A model generated the notes under the pieces. The model was not told the origin of the DNA and ran no database searches. It saw only the letters and a program-made list of their open reading frames with translations. A DNA stretch of 64,000 nucleotides from Antedon bifida (Eukaryota; Echinodermata; Crinoidea; Comatulida; Antedonidae), in assembly GCA_963402885.1 (NCBI GenBank), contig OY727099.1, positions 684,501-748,500 on the forward strand, given 5' to 3'. Position 1 is the stretch's first letter; every line of letters starts with the position of its first letter. Of this stretch, positions 11,321 through 24,494 are shown piece after piece. A program made the position numbers and the translations under genes.

Positions 11321-13817
11321 ACATCTTTTTACGTTTCCAAGGTGTTGAAAATACAGTTTACTATTTTAAGCAAAAAAAGGGAAAGAGAAAGAAATTGAAA
11401 ATTAAATCATGGCCAAAAACAGTACGTTTCGAAATAATTGTTCTGTTTCAAATTTAAAAATACTGTATCATATAATACCATATTTAGCAACCGATCTTTA
11501 TTCCCGGTTTAATATATGATATTATTGACAATTCCTTCCTGTTATTGAATGTTTCTTGGAAATGAAAGAACAATTTATGAAAAGAAAGTCTTACTTCACT
11601 ACCGGCAAGATGAGACAAGTATGCTTCACTTCTAATCCATATCCTAATAATGGTCTTTAGTTAATAGTTATATTTTGTATATTTATTTACTTTGCTTTTC
11701 TTTTATTTTTAATTTTACCATATATTATTACCATTATTGAACTTATTGAACACCGGAAGTATGTATAGATTATAATGAATATAACACTATGATCATACAT
11801 AGCTTTACTTTGTAATTAACAGCAATTAACGTAAATATTTAAGTAACTTGTATGTTTAAAATAAATTTAATTTCACAGTATGAGGGAGCATCGCGTATTC
11901 ACCGCTCTGGATCCAGTCGTATCTCTTCTTGTTTTTTTTTTAAATGTATCTATTTCATTTATTTATTTCCCCATATTGCAAGAGCGTGACCCGGGCATGA
12001 TGAGCTGCTTAATCGAATCAGTGTACATACTTACTTACTTACTTGGTACTTGGGGGTTGTCCTCTTGAAAACTCCACAAGGAAATCTGACAAAGAGGCCT
12101 TAGGGGGTGGCTTAATTAATAATTATCATTATTGTATTCAATTTTATATTATTTCTGATTCTGTTCATCACCCTGTATATATGAAGCTCACATAATGAAT
12201 TTGTTGCTAAAAACAAAATGCTACAATTTTTTTATTCATGTTTGAACATTGCATCATAAAGCGATAAATTATAACATTCTTAAATTAATTCGAATTATAT
12301 AATAGTCTTTTCTATTTCTGTTATTTCGATAATTGTTATGTTGATAAAATGTTAAGTAACATTTGTTTATTTCATTGTTATTTCCTAATAAAACCACAAC
12401 TGTTGTTTTATAAAATTGCATATAACATTTATTCCATTACCCTTTGCTTTGTAATGTTTTACTTTCGTTTATAACAATTATATAATTGGAAAATTGTAAT
12501 AGGTAAGGACCGAGGACTTATGAAATACTAAAAATTGCTGAAAATTAAACGACTTACGTTTTTCAGAAATTATTATCGAAGTTTGTCAATATCGTAAATG
12601 ATAACGCAAGGATGTATGCGATTGATCAGCCGAACTTTCGATTGTGATTGGTCAACTCACTTGCGTTGCGTCAACCAGTGGCGTTGATGGGCAGTGTCCA
12701 TAGGCATTAAAATATGTCGAAAAAGGCTAAAACCACCTGAGGCCTCCAGCGTTGGAGGGCCACTTGGTGTTCCTAAGCCAGGAGGCCTCTGCGTTACGCC
12801 ACTGTAAATAGTATGTACGGCATGCGCACACCTCATGAAGTAAACCAATACCACTTTCAATAAAACTCATAATTATCTAAAAAATCAAGCCTCATATATT
12901 TATTTTACTGTGGTACTTTGATTGCATCTTTTAATTATTATCTTCTTCCTTGGCAAATATTTCAAATTGGCAGGGAATATCTCAAAAATCATATTATTGT
13001 ATTCGCAATTTATTATTTAACATTTATTTATAAACGAAGCCTCCTCTTTATTTTGCAAAAATAATCTAGAAAAGAAACCCATCTCGAAAAGACGTCCACC
13101 ACAGAGTCCTAAAAAAAGAAGAAGCCCGTGGGCTTCTTTTCGCGTTTTTACGGTAACAATTTAAATCTCTTTCATTTCCGACAGGATCCGGAATGGAATC
13201 CAAGCTTCCCGGAATGGGGGACTGATTGTGTTCCTTCTCATCGGTATTGATTGATCCACGTCGTCCCACGCACCTAACTATTTAATCATCCACTGTTTCC
13301 TTATAGATATTCAGGTTAGTTTAAACAGGTTGGTAATGAAATGCGGAACTATTTTAAGAAAATAACCATCATCAATATTGCTTTTTATGATATACTTTTT
13401 GTTTGTTTTTTTGTCATTTAATGTAAATGTTTATTGGATTTAATTCAATGGATATATGGAATTGACAAACAACAACAACAACAAACAAAACAGCAACCAA
13501 CTAGAGTGACACGGACCCATCTGCGTTATCCGGTTCACCATCAAATATAGATTTTAAAATATATGACAAGGATACTAAATATTTATTTTAATTCAATTTA
13601 TTTATTCTCTAAGACATAGGCATGATGACGTACCTTTTACGCTTGTTTTCCATTAGCCTGAGTTATGATTGATTGCGCGTCTTTCCACGTCATTAAAAGT
13701 AGGTGAAAACATAATACGCATGCGCATTAGTGATATAAAATATATCATATCATTTTGCTCAACAACAAAAATCGTGAAAATAAAACGTTGCCGTTGTGAA
13801 TATTCTATTATTTTTTT

Positions 13818-13919
13818 TAGTCGCGTGCTTCTACAGCTCACTATGTCGGTCGGTTGGTCGGTCGGTAAACACTAACTCAAATTCGAACACGCGACTGCAG
13901 CCATGTATATGGCCTTGTT
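13818..13919 (+). repeat. CGGT-core dispersed element, copy A
   Basis: The element reads TAGTCGCGTG..CTCACTATGTCGGTCGG..TCGGTAAACACT..ACACGCGACT..GGCCTTGTT and follows a T run. The end motifs AGTCGCGTG and CACGCGACT are inverted repeats around a (CGGT)n core. Four other copies lie at 28694, 30976, 35208 and 52763. Confidence 0.75.
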
Positions 13920-14690
13920 CTATACTTCTTCCCTTTTTATCCAATTATTTAAATGTTTTATATATTATAATGTTTTACTTATGTATTTGTTTTTAATTTT
14001 TGGATGAATAAAGAAAGAAATCATATAAATTTTGATATAAGAGTACGTTAACGCTAAAATGAAACCCTGAAGGTGGTTGGAGGGGTAGTTGTAGGGGTGC
14101 GAACGAATTATCAGTTTGTGTGACGCTAGAGACGTTAGTGGTACCATAACAGCACTAACCTAGTAACAGTGTCCTTCATCTTCCTCCACTATTTATAAAT
14201 TAGTTGTAATTAAGGTTAAAGTATAATAAAACTATATTACCCGGACATACAATTCTATTTAAAGTTTTACAATGCCCACCACTCCCGTTTTCATTCGTCG
14301 TCGTGTTTGAAGAAGATAAGTATAGGACCATTTTAAATAATAGGAAATACCAGTCACTTAAAATGCTGTTAAATATAACTTTGTTTTTATAGTTAACAGC
14401 CTAATAATAAACTCCCCCTCTCAACTATCCCCCCCCCCCCCCCCACCCTCCTCCAGAACATATTTTGGAATAAACTACCCCCTTAAATAAACGTCCCCGG
14501 GCGACCTTGCCCCGCCACATGCAATATTCTATCATTACACATTTCTACTGAGTAGATTCATGACTTCCAAGAACTACAATTTTGTAGAATTTTGATACTA
14601 ACTATTCTTTTTTCGGTACCATCAAAACTACTCCATAGCCTACGACTTGCTTTCCACTTGTTTGTCCATCGACGCAATGCAAGAAGCACG

Positions 14691-15226
14691 TAAAGCTTGG
14701 TTCCCACTAGGACGCAACGCAAGGACGTTAACGCAACGTAAGCGTGTTTAAAGCTTGGTTCCCACTAGCGACGCAATCTACGCAACGTACGAAAATGCTC
14801 TTCCAATAACTGTGTTTTCCCCTGCCTGCGTGAAATCAAACCTGCGATGTTTGCAGCACTATTGCATCGTCGGTTCCCACTTGTGATTACGCAATACAGC
14901 ACTTTGCGTCGATACGTCGCTGCGTTACGTTGCGTTGCGTTCTAGTGGGAACCACGCTTACGCTTGGTTCCCACTTGGACGCAACGTAAGGACGTAGACG
15001 CAACGCAAGCGAGTTGACAAATGACAAGCGACAGTTCGAATAATCCATCGCTTGTGATTGGTCAAATCCCTTACGTTGCGTTAAGTCGTTGTGTTGCGTC
15101 TCTAGTAGAAACCAAGCATAACCAATGACAAGCGACAGCCGAATAAATCCATCGCTTGTGATTGGTCAAATCCCTTACGTTGCGTTAAGTCGTTGTGTTG
15201 CGTCTCTAGTGGGAACCAAGCATAAG
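14691..15226. repeat. Cluster of GGTTCCCACTAG-ended MITEs
   Basis: At least three copies lie head to tail. One with both ends spans about 14752-14958 (AGCTTGGTTCCCACTAGCG to CTAGTGGGAACCACGCT). A second runs 14961-15119. The last ~105 bp of that one are duplicated at 15120-15226. Internal cores share GATTGGTCAAATCCCTTACG. Relics of the family also occur at about 9778, 12600, 27587, 55797 and 58790. Terminal sequences suggest a non-autonomous DNA transposon; the superfamily is not certain. Confidence 0.75.
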
Positions 15227-15720
15227 CCCGCCGCAAGATAATTAACCAATCATCACGATCTACGTTGTACCCGGAAATAATTTGACAATATTCGGTATTA
15301 TGTTGTTATTTTTTTTTTAAAGGCCTAGGTGATTTGTTGCACCAAAACTGTATGGCATTTCTTACTAATTGAATCCGTCTATGATGTAATAATATTTCAT
15401 TATTTGAATCCTAACATCATAGATTGTCAGAACTTTGCAATTCCTTCGGGTCCACGATGTGGGTTTCATTTCCCTTTTTTTTCGATTTCATTTTCCTCGA
15501 CAAATGTCCAGTACCTACGTCATGTGTTCCGGTTGTTAAATTAGGCAAAAATAAATTGATCGCCAAAGCACATAGGTTTGTTTGCGATTGCTGTGATTTC
15601 CTAGCACAAATACTATATAATATAATTTATATTTATTTGTATTTCACATAAATTGTATCTTCAATGGCTGAAACCATCATATTCCAGTGAGATAACACGA
15701 ATTTGAATTGTCTCCCTGAA

Positions 15721-15940
15721 AAAGTATTAAAAAAAATTGTCTTGAAAATGCAATTTTAATGTCACATAATAGTTATTCACTTTGATAATCCTTATGATTG
15801 ATGAATGAAATCCTTATTTTTGTTAATATAATTATTAATAATAATAATAATACTTATTATTAAAACTGCAAAATGGCATATTCAAATTCTGATTTTATTA
15901 GTCATGTTTCATGTTTTGTTGGAGAACAATACATCTTTAA
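15721..15940. repeat. TTAA-flanked MITE, degraded copy
   Basis: The right end GGAGAACAATACATCTTTAA and internal AAAACTGCAAAATGGCATAT match the complete element at 56301-56628. The left end is eroded. Confidence 0.5.
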
Positions 15941-16240
15941 CATCTTTTCCTACCATATGATTTTAATCAATTTTATCTGGTGGAGATGATCTGGCATTCA
16001 ATCCAGTACTGCCTGCATCCGGGCATCTCCAGCATTCTCTCATTGCATTTTATCATTCGTTTTAAATTATACGGTAGTTTTTTTTGCTGGATAACTGTTA
16101 CCGTAACATTCGTTTTTTCATTAATGCTGATAATGTTTTCTGCAGATCTTTTTATTAATAAAATATATTCATTTCGTAATAATGTTTCAGTATTAATAAG
16201 TTACCATATTCATCTCTTTAAATGTTAATTTCTTAACACA

Positions 16241-17000
16241 TTTACTTTTTAGCGTATTAATTTCTTAGCGTATTCATTTTCTTAGACATATTCATTTCTT
16301 AACATAGGCCTAATCATTTTAGCATATACAACATTTCTTAACACCATTCATATTTTAGCATATTCATTTGATAAAATAATCATATTTTAGCAAAGGCATT
16401 TCTTAACACAATCATATTTTAGCAAAGTCATTTCTTAACATAATCATATTTTAGCAAATTCATTTCTTAAATTTTAGCATATTACTGCAGATCTTCATAT
16501 TTGTGTTCTTATTGTCAGGAAACAGCGTGTCATTCAACCCAAGACCAACTTTTACTTTTCCTACTAATGTTATAAGTTTATTAGACCTATATTGAATATA
16601 CATTAACCGAACTGATTTAGATATTACTACATTCCAACCACTAATCCATATAGGCCTATCTTGAAGGCTAAAACCTCAATGGGAAATCACCTTCTCTAAT
16701 TAATACCGCGAATCCCTTCTCTAATTAATACCACAAAGATAAATCTTCTCCTTGTGTATCCGCATGGTAGTAGGCCTAATATACCTTATATGTTATTTGT
16801 CCATTGACGTCATCAATTTAGATAGCACATATAAGTTGTATTGAATTGTTTTTAGTGACATCTTTGATGGAGTACAGAATCCTGTAGGCCAACATTTCTT
16901 AACACAATTCATATTTTAGCATATTCATTTGTTAACATAATCATAATTTAGCAAAGTAATTTCTTAACATAATCATATTTTAGCAAATTCATTTCTTAGT
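16241..17000. repeat. Degenerate repeat array (TTTCTTAACA..ATTTTAGCA)
   Basis: A 30- to 33-base unit of the form CATTTCTTAACACAATCATA plus TTTTAGCAAAG recurs irregularly in two blocks (about 16241-16480 and 16890-17000). Unrelated DNA containing TAGGCCTA motifs separates them. Confidence 0.7.
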
Positions 17001-17680
17001 GGCGACTCATTTCTTTCAAAACAAAATCCATTTGTAACTGTTCATGAATGTTTATTTCACGAAGAAAACAAAATAGACTAACATCTTCGAGCGAGTATAC
17101 TCTAAGGCCAAATATAGTATCGATTATTTAAAACAAGAAATACTTCTTACAAAAAACGCCGCTCGATCTTTTGACGTAACAGTTTTAAATATTGTTGTTT
17201 CTTCAGAAATAATGCTTTATTATCAATTAGTAGGCCTAAACATTTTGTGTAACGTAAATAGTCTAAATAGAATAACAACTTCGAGCGAGTATACTCTAGG
17301 CACCATATAGTATCAATTAATTTAATTATTTAAAAATAATTATATATAGTAATATTATGTAATTGTTTTTTATACATTTTATGATAAAATAGTGACGAAA
17401 ACTAGGTGACATCTTAACAGAATGTTTGCATACCACCAGTAACAAAGTATTTTTATGATTTGTTTCTTGGAAAATCCTAAATTAATATTCTGATGTTGAT
17501 GATGCTTGGCCGCTTAATTAGTTAATTAGTATAAACTCCCAAAAGTTCCAACTCTATTTTAGTCTCTCCCGAAATTATAAAATTAACAATCATAATTATT
17601 TAAAAATACATTTTTCGTTCGTATTATATCCAATACATCGATTATATAGATTAGCGCTTATTGAAATTCCTAGAATTAAA

Positions 17681-18042
17681 GGCTGCCACCCACTAGGACA
17701 CTAACGATCGACGATAAATAGATAAAAATATAATGTCTTACATAAAACAAAATGAATTAGAAAAGTTTTTATTCTAGAACTATCATCATGAGATAACCAT
17801 TTTTGCTTTCTTTGACGTCATGATCAATGAAGAACAATAAAATCGTATCGTCACCATTATTATTGCTCTTACTAATCATGACGTCATGAAATTATTTTCA
17901 TCAAAGACAGCATAAATTGTTATCCTATAATTTTAGAATGAAAAGTTTTTAGATCTTTTGTTGTATTAAGGAAAATGCATATTTATTTTATCAGATATCT
18001 ATTATTTATCGTGGATCGTTATCGTCCTAGTGTGTAGCAGCC
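17681..18042. repeat. Complete MITE with ~40-bp inverted ends
   Basis: The left end GGCTGCCACCCACTAGGACA..GATCGACGATAAATAG is the inverse of the right end ATTTATCGTGGATCG..CCTAGTGTGTAGCAGCC. There is no coding potential in about 360 bp. The copy at 1-180 is the same family. Flanks do not give a clear target-site duplication. Confidence 0.75.
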
Positions 18043-18106
18043 TAAGCATTTCAATGAAGGGTAATTTATAATCGATGTACTGTATAATAAATACGAGGAA
18101 AAATTC

Positions 18107-18392
18107 TTAAAGATATATTGTGGCCCTGGAAAAAAAAGATTTGTACAATTCTTTTTGATATGCCATTTAAAAAAATGATTTACCTGTGACAAACAATAAT
18201 TTAAAGCAAAAAATTGTTTGCCAGATAATGGGTTTCTGGTTAAATTTAACTGTTTATTTTGTCTTTTTAGAAGTGAAATCAGTATTTTTTGTTCGTTTTT
18301 CTATGGCAGTGATTAACTTCATTAAAACTGCAAAATGGCCTTTTTAATAATCTTCATTTTCATGTTTTTTGGGGTGACAATGAGATCTTTAA
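18107..18392. repeat. TTAA-flanked MITE, diverged copy
   Basis: TTAAAGATATATTG on the left and TGAGATCTTTAA on the right bracket the internal segments seen in the 56301-56628 copy (AAAACTGCAAAATGG, GGTTAAATTTAAC). It lies just before the YRDC start. Confidence 0.6.
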
Positions 18393-18612
18393 ATAGAATC
18401 TATACTCATCATTTATTCGACCTATGTGCCGTAGTTGGGGGCGCTATGACGATTTAAATCAAAACACCCTTACTGCGAGATTGCATAATATAAACGTGTA
18501 CAAATTGTGATCAGCAACATGGCTCGTATTATGTTTTAAAATGAGTAGATTCATTCCTCATTTCAATTATATAAAAGCCTATATATTACAACTAAAACTA
18601 TTAAGAAAAGCG

Positions 18613-21600
18613 ATGTCAAAGATAATTCACATTAAAAACGGTAGGTATTGTCTGTAGTGCATAAAATTGCAACAAATATTCTAGGCCTACCGTGTGGTGT
18701 GGTGGAGGCAGTTGAATCAGGCGAGGCGGCACAGAATCGCGCTGTCGCCGGCGAATATACGATGATGCAATATGATGAAACTAACAGGAATGGCTTTGTG
18801 ATTTTTAAAATTGTATTATTTGATTAAAATGTTTTGATTGTTCTTTTATTATGTACAGTATAAACGGTTTTATGTTTTTTGTTGTTTTTTCAATTTTATT
18901 ATTTAAGAAACCCCCCAAAAAAGCCTAGTTTATTTAGGCCTACTGTAATACACTCTGTAATTAATGATATTAATATTAAATATGCACATTTTTTACCATT
19001 AATTTTAAAAGAGTAAAATTCTAATCCACCACGTGTTTAGTTCATTTAAATTTTTTATTAATCAACATAATTAATAGTAAAAAATAGTAGCCCTTCTTAG
19101 TAGTACTAGTAGTGTTAGCCTTGATCCTGGAACTGCATCTGCTTGATGATCTTGAAGATGTCTCTATTATGTTTCCGAATTGTTCAATAAATTTTGTAAA
19201 TATTCTCCAATATAAAATTTACTATGTATTTCAGATCCAATAGCAGCAGTTGCTTTGGCTGCTGAACATTTAAAGAATGGTAAGGTGATAGCAGTGCCTA
19301 CAGACACTATCTATGGCATCGCAGCCATGGTGCAGTCATTTGAGGCAGTCCAGGATCTATACACTATCAAAAGCCGCAATCCTCATAAACCAATCGCTAT
19401 ATGTGTTTCACGAATAGAAGACATCCAAAAGTAAGTTTTACTTAATAAACCATGGAATATATATAATATAGAATTATGGAAGTAATCCTTGAAAACCAAA
19501 AGCTCATTACAAAAATAATTATCACCAAAAATCACTGTGAAGTCATAAATCACCACCTGATTCTTAGTGCTATACTATATCTTCTCATGAAAATATAAAA
19601 AAGTATCAAGGCAAGTTCTGTAACACAGCAACTCATGTGTTTCACATGTGATGTCTGTATCATGGAAAGTTAGCTTACGGTCTATGATATGTGCTCCTTT
19701 ATCATAGAATTTGCCTTTGGTACTGGCAAATTTAGAAACAGAATCAACTGCATATTTTATGCCATTATTATTTATAATTATTTACCCATTCACACTCCCC
19801 TCTTCCCCTCACTCCACTCCACTTTTCCTCTTCTTTATTGTTTATTTTATATTTATTTCGGAATTATCACTTGGCACATTTTTTCTAGTATTCATATTCA
19901 CTAAGTCAAAAAAAATACATATATATTGATGTAGTCCATATTATTCAATAATTATGTAACCAACAACCACGTCATTTTATTTCTATATCATGCTATCATC
20001 ACCAAACCATTTTTAATTTCTGTTTCTTTAGGTGGGCAAAAGTTACAGTACCCAACACATTACTAAATGACCTTCTACCTGGCCCAGTTACAGTAGTATT
20101 TCATCGAACTGCTGCCCTCAATCCAGACTTTAATTCAACAACCTCATTGATTGGTCTTCGCATTCCAAATCACCAGTTTATCTGTCAGCTTGCTGATCGT
20201 GTAGGGAGCCCTCTTGCTCTCACAAGTGCAAATATAAGTTCAGAACAAAGTTCACTTTCTGTCAATGTAAGTTTTGTATATAATAGAACCATTGAGACCT
20301 AGCAAAGTGTCCCCTTAATAATTTACACCGTTGGCCATTGTCTGAAAACATATATTGCCTCTCTTTCTCCTCACAGAAAAGTGTAATCCTTAGACCTCTA
20401 AATATAATAGGAATGTCACCTGATTAGGGGTTGGCCATAGTGTTAAAATATATATTCTTTTAAACAAGAAAGTTTCTCTTTAATACTGTATGTCCCCTGA
20501 ATAGGAGTGTCCTTTGAAAAGGCATGGGGTGTCCCCTGATTAGACGTTGACCGTAGTGTTTTTGCCCCTTGTTCTCTTTGAACTTAAAAATATCCCCATA
20601 ATTGAGATGTCCCTTGAATAGGGGTGTCCCAAAGGAGGTGTTCTACTGTAATGGAACAGAGGCACATATGTACTTATCTCATGGAATGTTAAATTCTGTT
20701 TCAATAAAGATAAAATATAAGTTGCTATGTAGACAGACTTTATTATAAAATAAGAATTAAATTGTCTAAGTACTTAAAATGGGATTTCTATGTTTTCATT
20801 ATTAGGAATTTGAAGTATTATGGCCGAAACTAGATCTAGTATTTGATGGTGGTGTGATCGGCGAGACCAAGGCATCCAGGCTTGGTTCAACAGTTGTAAA
20901 TTTATCAAATCAGGGTTATTATAAGATTATTAGAAACGGAAGGTAAGTTCATTATTGGAAGATGATTATATCTGTATACTGTACATAATGTATTTTTTAT
21001 CACAAGCAAATTCAAGTCAAATTTATGGGATTTTAATGAGAACCATAGCAAATAATAATTCAAGCCAAATTGAGCAAGAATCAATTTTTCATTTAATTGA
21101 CCAAATACTTGTGATTATCCGGTACAGTGTGACACTCAACTGTACCAGAATACTGTTTAACACTGTATCAGACTGTACTGTGTAACACTTTACCATACTG
21201 TACTATGTAACACTGTACCAGAATGTACTGTGTAAAACTGTTACCAGAATGTACTGTGTAACACTGTTACCAGACTGTACTGTATAACACTGTACCAGAC
21301 TGTACTGTGCAACACTGTTATCAGACTGTACTGTATAACACTGTTACCAGACTGTACTGTATAACAATGTTACCAGACTGTACTGTGTAACACTGTACCA
21401 GGCTGTATTGTGTAACACTGTACCAGGCTGTACTGTGTAACACTGTTACCAGACTGTACTGTGTACCACTGTTACCAGACTGTACTGTGTAACACTGTAC
21501 CAGGCTGTACTGTGTAACACTGTTACCAGACTGTACTGTGTAACACTGTACCATACTGTACTGTGTAACACTGTACCAGACTGTACTGTGTAACACTGTA

Positions 21601-23793
21601 CCAGACTGTACTGTGTAACACTGTTATCAAACTGTACTGTGTAACACTGTACCAGACTGTACTGTGTAACACTGTACCAAACTGTACTGTGTAACACTGT
21701 TACCAGACTGTACTGTGTAACACTGTTACCAGACTGTACTGTGTAACACTGTACCAAACTGTACTGTGTAACACTGTACCATACTGTACTGTGTAACACT
21801 GTACCATACTGTACTGTGTAACACTGTTACCAGATGTATAGACCCTCAATAGTGGTGTCTCAACAGAGGGGTTCTACTTCATTTAAAGCTTGTGGGTTGT
21901 TTTGACAACAAACTCATAAACTTATGTTTAACCATGGATTAAAGAATAGAAGGATATGCATCGACGTGAGATCAAGGGTTCCTTGACTCTCGCCGACAGA
22001 CCGCGGACCGCCCACAATGTTATCAGTTTAATTAACCGCATGGTAACAACGAAACGGTCGCGTGCCTAATATATTGTTTACTGCACATGTGCAACGACAT
22101 CTAACCTTGTTGGCTACGCTTCTTTCGCGCGTTCTTTGGTGGCATGATGTTTTAGCGCTAGCAACAACGGCGACGAACAATTCATACGACAAATTTAGTT
22201 ATAACCTTTCTGATGAGGAATTGTAAATGCTATAATTGTAATTAGTATAGGTTTCTGCCGCGATTGATCTACGCTAATGTTTTTATGACATTAAAGTAGC
22301 ATTTTATGACCTGTAGTAGCCCTACATCTGAGACAATAACTATTTGTTGTATCGGCCTAGGCCTAGCCCTACATGTAAAATTACAAAATCAGCAAGGATA
22401 CTAGGCCTAGGCCTTTTCTTCTAGGCTTACTAGTAAACCATATGATTTGCCGACATTGATACTGCCTAGGTAGGCCTAGGCTAATCTTAAGTGTAGTAGA
22501 TACAACGTGTAAACATGATCTATATACTCACCGTTGTCTTACTTCTTGTGTGAATAATAATAGGTACTTCGTTTTTTCGTGATTAAGTTTGCCCTGCGTG
22601 TACTTTTCAAAACGACCGCTAGGTAACGAATCGCAACTATACATAGCCAGCCAATCCCGGATCAGGGATCGCTGTTTTCATTCAATTAGACCCGATGATT
22701 GGATGTGGTGTGGATGACATAACCACTAGCCAATCACCAGGCACTACAATTTAAATATAATCACCTCGATAATTAAGGAGATTTATGAAGAAACCACTGC
22801 TTAGCCATATATTAAAAACACGATTGTTGTATGGGTGAACACCGGCCACGCTAACAACATACATGGTCAAATGCATAATTTAATATTCTATAGATTAACG
22901 CAATTTTTAATGACAGAAGATGGCAGGCAAATAATGATAATTCAAATATAAAAATTGCATATTTTATTAATATTACTAACTACTTAAAATTACTAGTCGT
23001 AAGAAAGTGAACTTTTCGTAGTCCGATTGTGATGAAACTAAAACAGAATTATTCAGCAATATATTGTTGTTGTCAATTAATCATCGACGCAGACATGTCA
23101 ATAGAACATTCAGACTGCGCATACGATTTCTACATGGTTACGTTTTGGTCTCAAAAAAGGTAACAGTTGATTCGCAGCGTTTTACAGAGGGCCGCGGTTA
23201 GAGACACGGAGTTCAATGAGCGTGTTTGTTTGATTGGCAGCAGTGCTTTAGTATAGGCAAGCGCGTTGTAAAATCGTTTGATGTCACCGTCGATGCATAT
23301 CCTTCTATTCTTTAATCCATGGTTTAACTTACAAATTACTTTATACTACAAACAGATAAGAAGCTGATTTAACAGCTTACCCTAATTATTCAATGTCCAA
23401 TATCTATCTTGCTTTATTTACTTATTGTCTGGTAAAGTTATTAATCTATTATAAGATAAGTAAGGGTCAGTCATAGTTTATTAAAAGGGTCAATCATTTG
23501 TAATCCCTTACAACAACACCAATATGTTTGTTTAACAGGTCTGGTGGAACAAAGCCCACAATTGTCCTTTTCTGGGGGAATTGGAAGACACCACTTAAAA
23601 GAAGTGCAAAATATTACTTTATTAAATATTATTATTGTTATTCACAATACTAGTGTGTGTTAGTGAACCATTTTTCTTCTACACACACTTTTTATTCTAG
23701 CCACACTTTAAAATTGTTTCTTTTTCTCTTAGTGCATATGAAGATACTGTTAACACTTTACAAAAATATGGCCTGAAAGAAGAAGGAAGGTAA
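18613..23793 (+). CDS. YRDC: YRDC, threonylcarbamoyl-AMP synthase
   Basis: The enzyme makes threonylcarbamoyl-adenylate from Thr, bicarbonate and ATP, the first step of the t6A37 modification of ANN-decoding tRNAs. Exons are 18613-18640, 19235-19430, 20032-20266, 20806-20942 and 23733-23793. Total coding length is 657 nt (218 aa plus stop) and every junction keeps frame. The YrdC/Sua5 fold is clear: AVPTDTIYGIAA near residue 30, the KxR motif in IKSRNPHKP, LLPGPVTVVF, IGLRIPNH, the SxN motif in LTSANISSE, and FDGG..GSTVVNLS. The tail AYEDTVNTLQKYGL is a typical animal YRDC end. The start MSKIIHIKND is inferred from a short exon with GTAGGT donor that fits the phase exactly. It lacks a mitochondrial-like N-terminus. 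Intron 4 (2.8 kb) holds a minisatellite and a large inverted-repeat element. Confidence 0.93.
20290..20650. repeat. Degenerate GTCCCCTGAATAGG repeat in YRDC intron 3
   Basis: Several imperfect copies of GTCCCCTGAATAGGGGTGTCC-like text (in pieces of under 20 bases) alternate with TTGGCCATAGTGTT. Fragments recur near 4216, 21838 and 24640. It is an old dispersed repeat. Confidence 0.5.
21126..21834. repeat. 25/26-bp minisatellite in YRDC intron 4
   Basis: The unit CACTGTACCAGACTGTACTG plus TGTAA is repeated about 28 times, with ACTGTA/ACTGTTA length variants. Two overlapping minus-strand open frames read through it and are repeat artefacts. Confidence 0.92.
21932..23322. mobile_element. 1.39-kb non-autonomous DNA transposon in YRDC intron 4
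   Basis: Ends are CCATGGATTAAAGAATAGAA..ATGCATCGACG and its inverse, about 35 bp and perfect. The direct flanks are TTTAA at 21927-21931 and 23323-23327, read as the target duplication; TTAA alone is also possible. The interior is noticeably richer in CG steps than its surroundings and has no open frame of note. It is a deletion derivative or a large MITE; a TTAA-type target would suggest piggyBac-like mobilisation. Confidence 0.8.
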
Positions 23794-23857
23794 CAAAGAG
23801 TGAGAGATATACAAGAATTAAACTATTAGAAATCATTCCAAATATGCGACCGTGTAA

Positions 23858-23965
23858 AGCTCTGTCTACACTATCAAACTAGTTTGACAAAAAAAGTATG
23901 ATGTGTCCATATATGGGCACAGCACATTTTGTTGTCACATAAAGTTTGATAGTGTAGACAGAGCT
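23858..23965. repeat. 108-bp MITE with TAA target duplication
   Basis: Ends AGCTCTGTCTACACTATCAA and TTGATAGTGTAGACAGAGCT are perfect inverses. TAA flanks both sides, which fits the 3-bp TWA target of PIF/Harbinger elements. It lies directly downstream of the YRDC stop. Confidence 0.85.
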
Positions 23966-24130
23966 TAAGCCATTAGAGATGTTTTGTATATATTTATGTA
24001 TACATCATGTCACCTGCTGGATAATTTTTAAAGATTTGTATATGTTGAAGTCTGTGACATATTTAAAATGATTAGCACAAAGTAGTTTTCAGTAGTAAGT
24101 TTTATTTTCATACTTTTGTATATTCAAAAA

Positions 24131-24136
24131 AATAAA
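24131..24136 (+). terminator. Candidate YRDC polyadenylation signal
   Basis: AATAAA lies about 340 bases after the YRDC stop codon, past the small MITE, in the interval before the convergent HUNK-like gene. It is the best-placed of a few candidates. Confidence 0.35.
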
Positions 24137-24326
24137 ATTGAGTTGAAATGAAGATGAACTATAATATATTAAATTTAAACTTTAAAACACTATATAACAC
24201 TGTATTCTATATTCTTGAATGGCCTAACTATAAAAGTTTAGTCAAGTTCAATTAAGAGTCACCATCAGGCATTTTCTTCATCATTACTTCTGAGAGTTTT
24301 ACTCTTTGGGAGCAGGAACGTTAGGT

Positions 24327-24494
24327 GACCACAGCCAGTAGTGTAACCATGACCACAGCCAGTAGTGTAACCATGACCACAGCCAGTAGTGTAACCATGA
24401 CCACAGCCAGTAGTGTAACCATGACCACAGCCAGTAGTGTAACCATGACCACAGCCAGTAGTGTAACCATGACCACAGCCAGTAGTGTAACCAT
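24327..24494. repeat. 24-bp satellite, seven copies
   Basis: The unit GACCACAGCCAGTAGTGTAA plus CCAT occurs seven times exactly in register. Since 24 is a multiple of three it keeps an open frame that is not a gene. It lies between the convergent YRDC and HUNK-like genes. Confidence 0.92.

Larger units (their letters stand above)
8336..18612. other. Long gene-free, repeat-rich region
   Basis: No exon series could be supported on either strand. Open frames here are short and compositionally biased. The stretch holds the satellites, SINE, MITEs and GGTTCCCACTAG-type elements listed separately. It also holds a small element with CAGTGGCGT..ACGCCACTG ends at about 12674-12804 and a CTTA microsatellite near 12028. 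Remaining DNA is AT-rich with no signal I can name. Confidence 0.6.

Noticed and set aside
21321..21799. Two repetitive minus-strand open frames in YRDC intron 4
   Set aside because: They are translations of a 25/26-bp minisatellite, with no start context or domain.
23540..23630. Possible extra YRDC exon (SGGTKPTIVLFWG)
   Set aside because: It follows an AG but runs to a stop and does not match YRDC ends; exon 23733-23793 gives the expected tail in the right phase.
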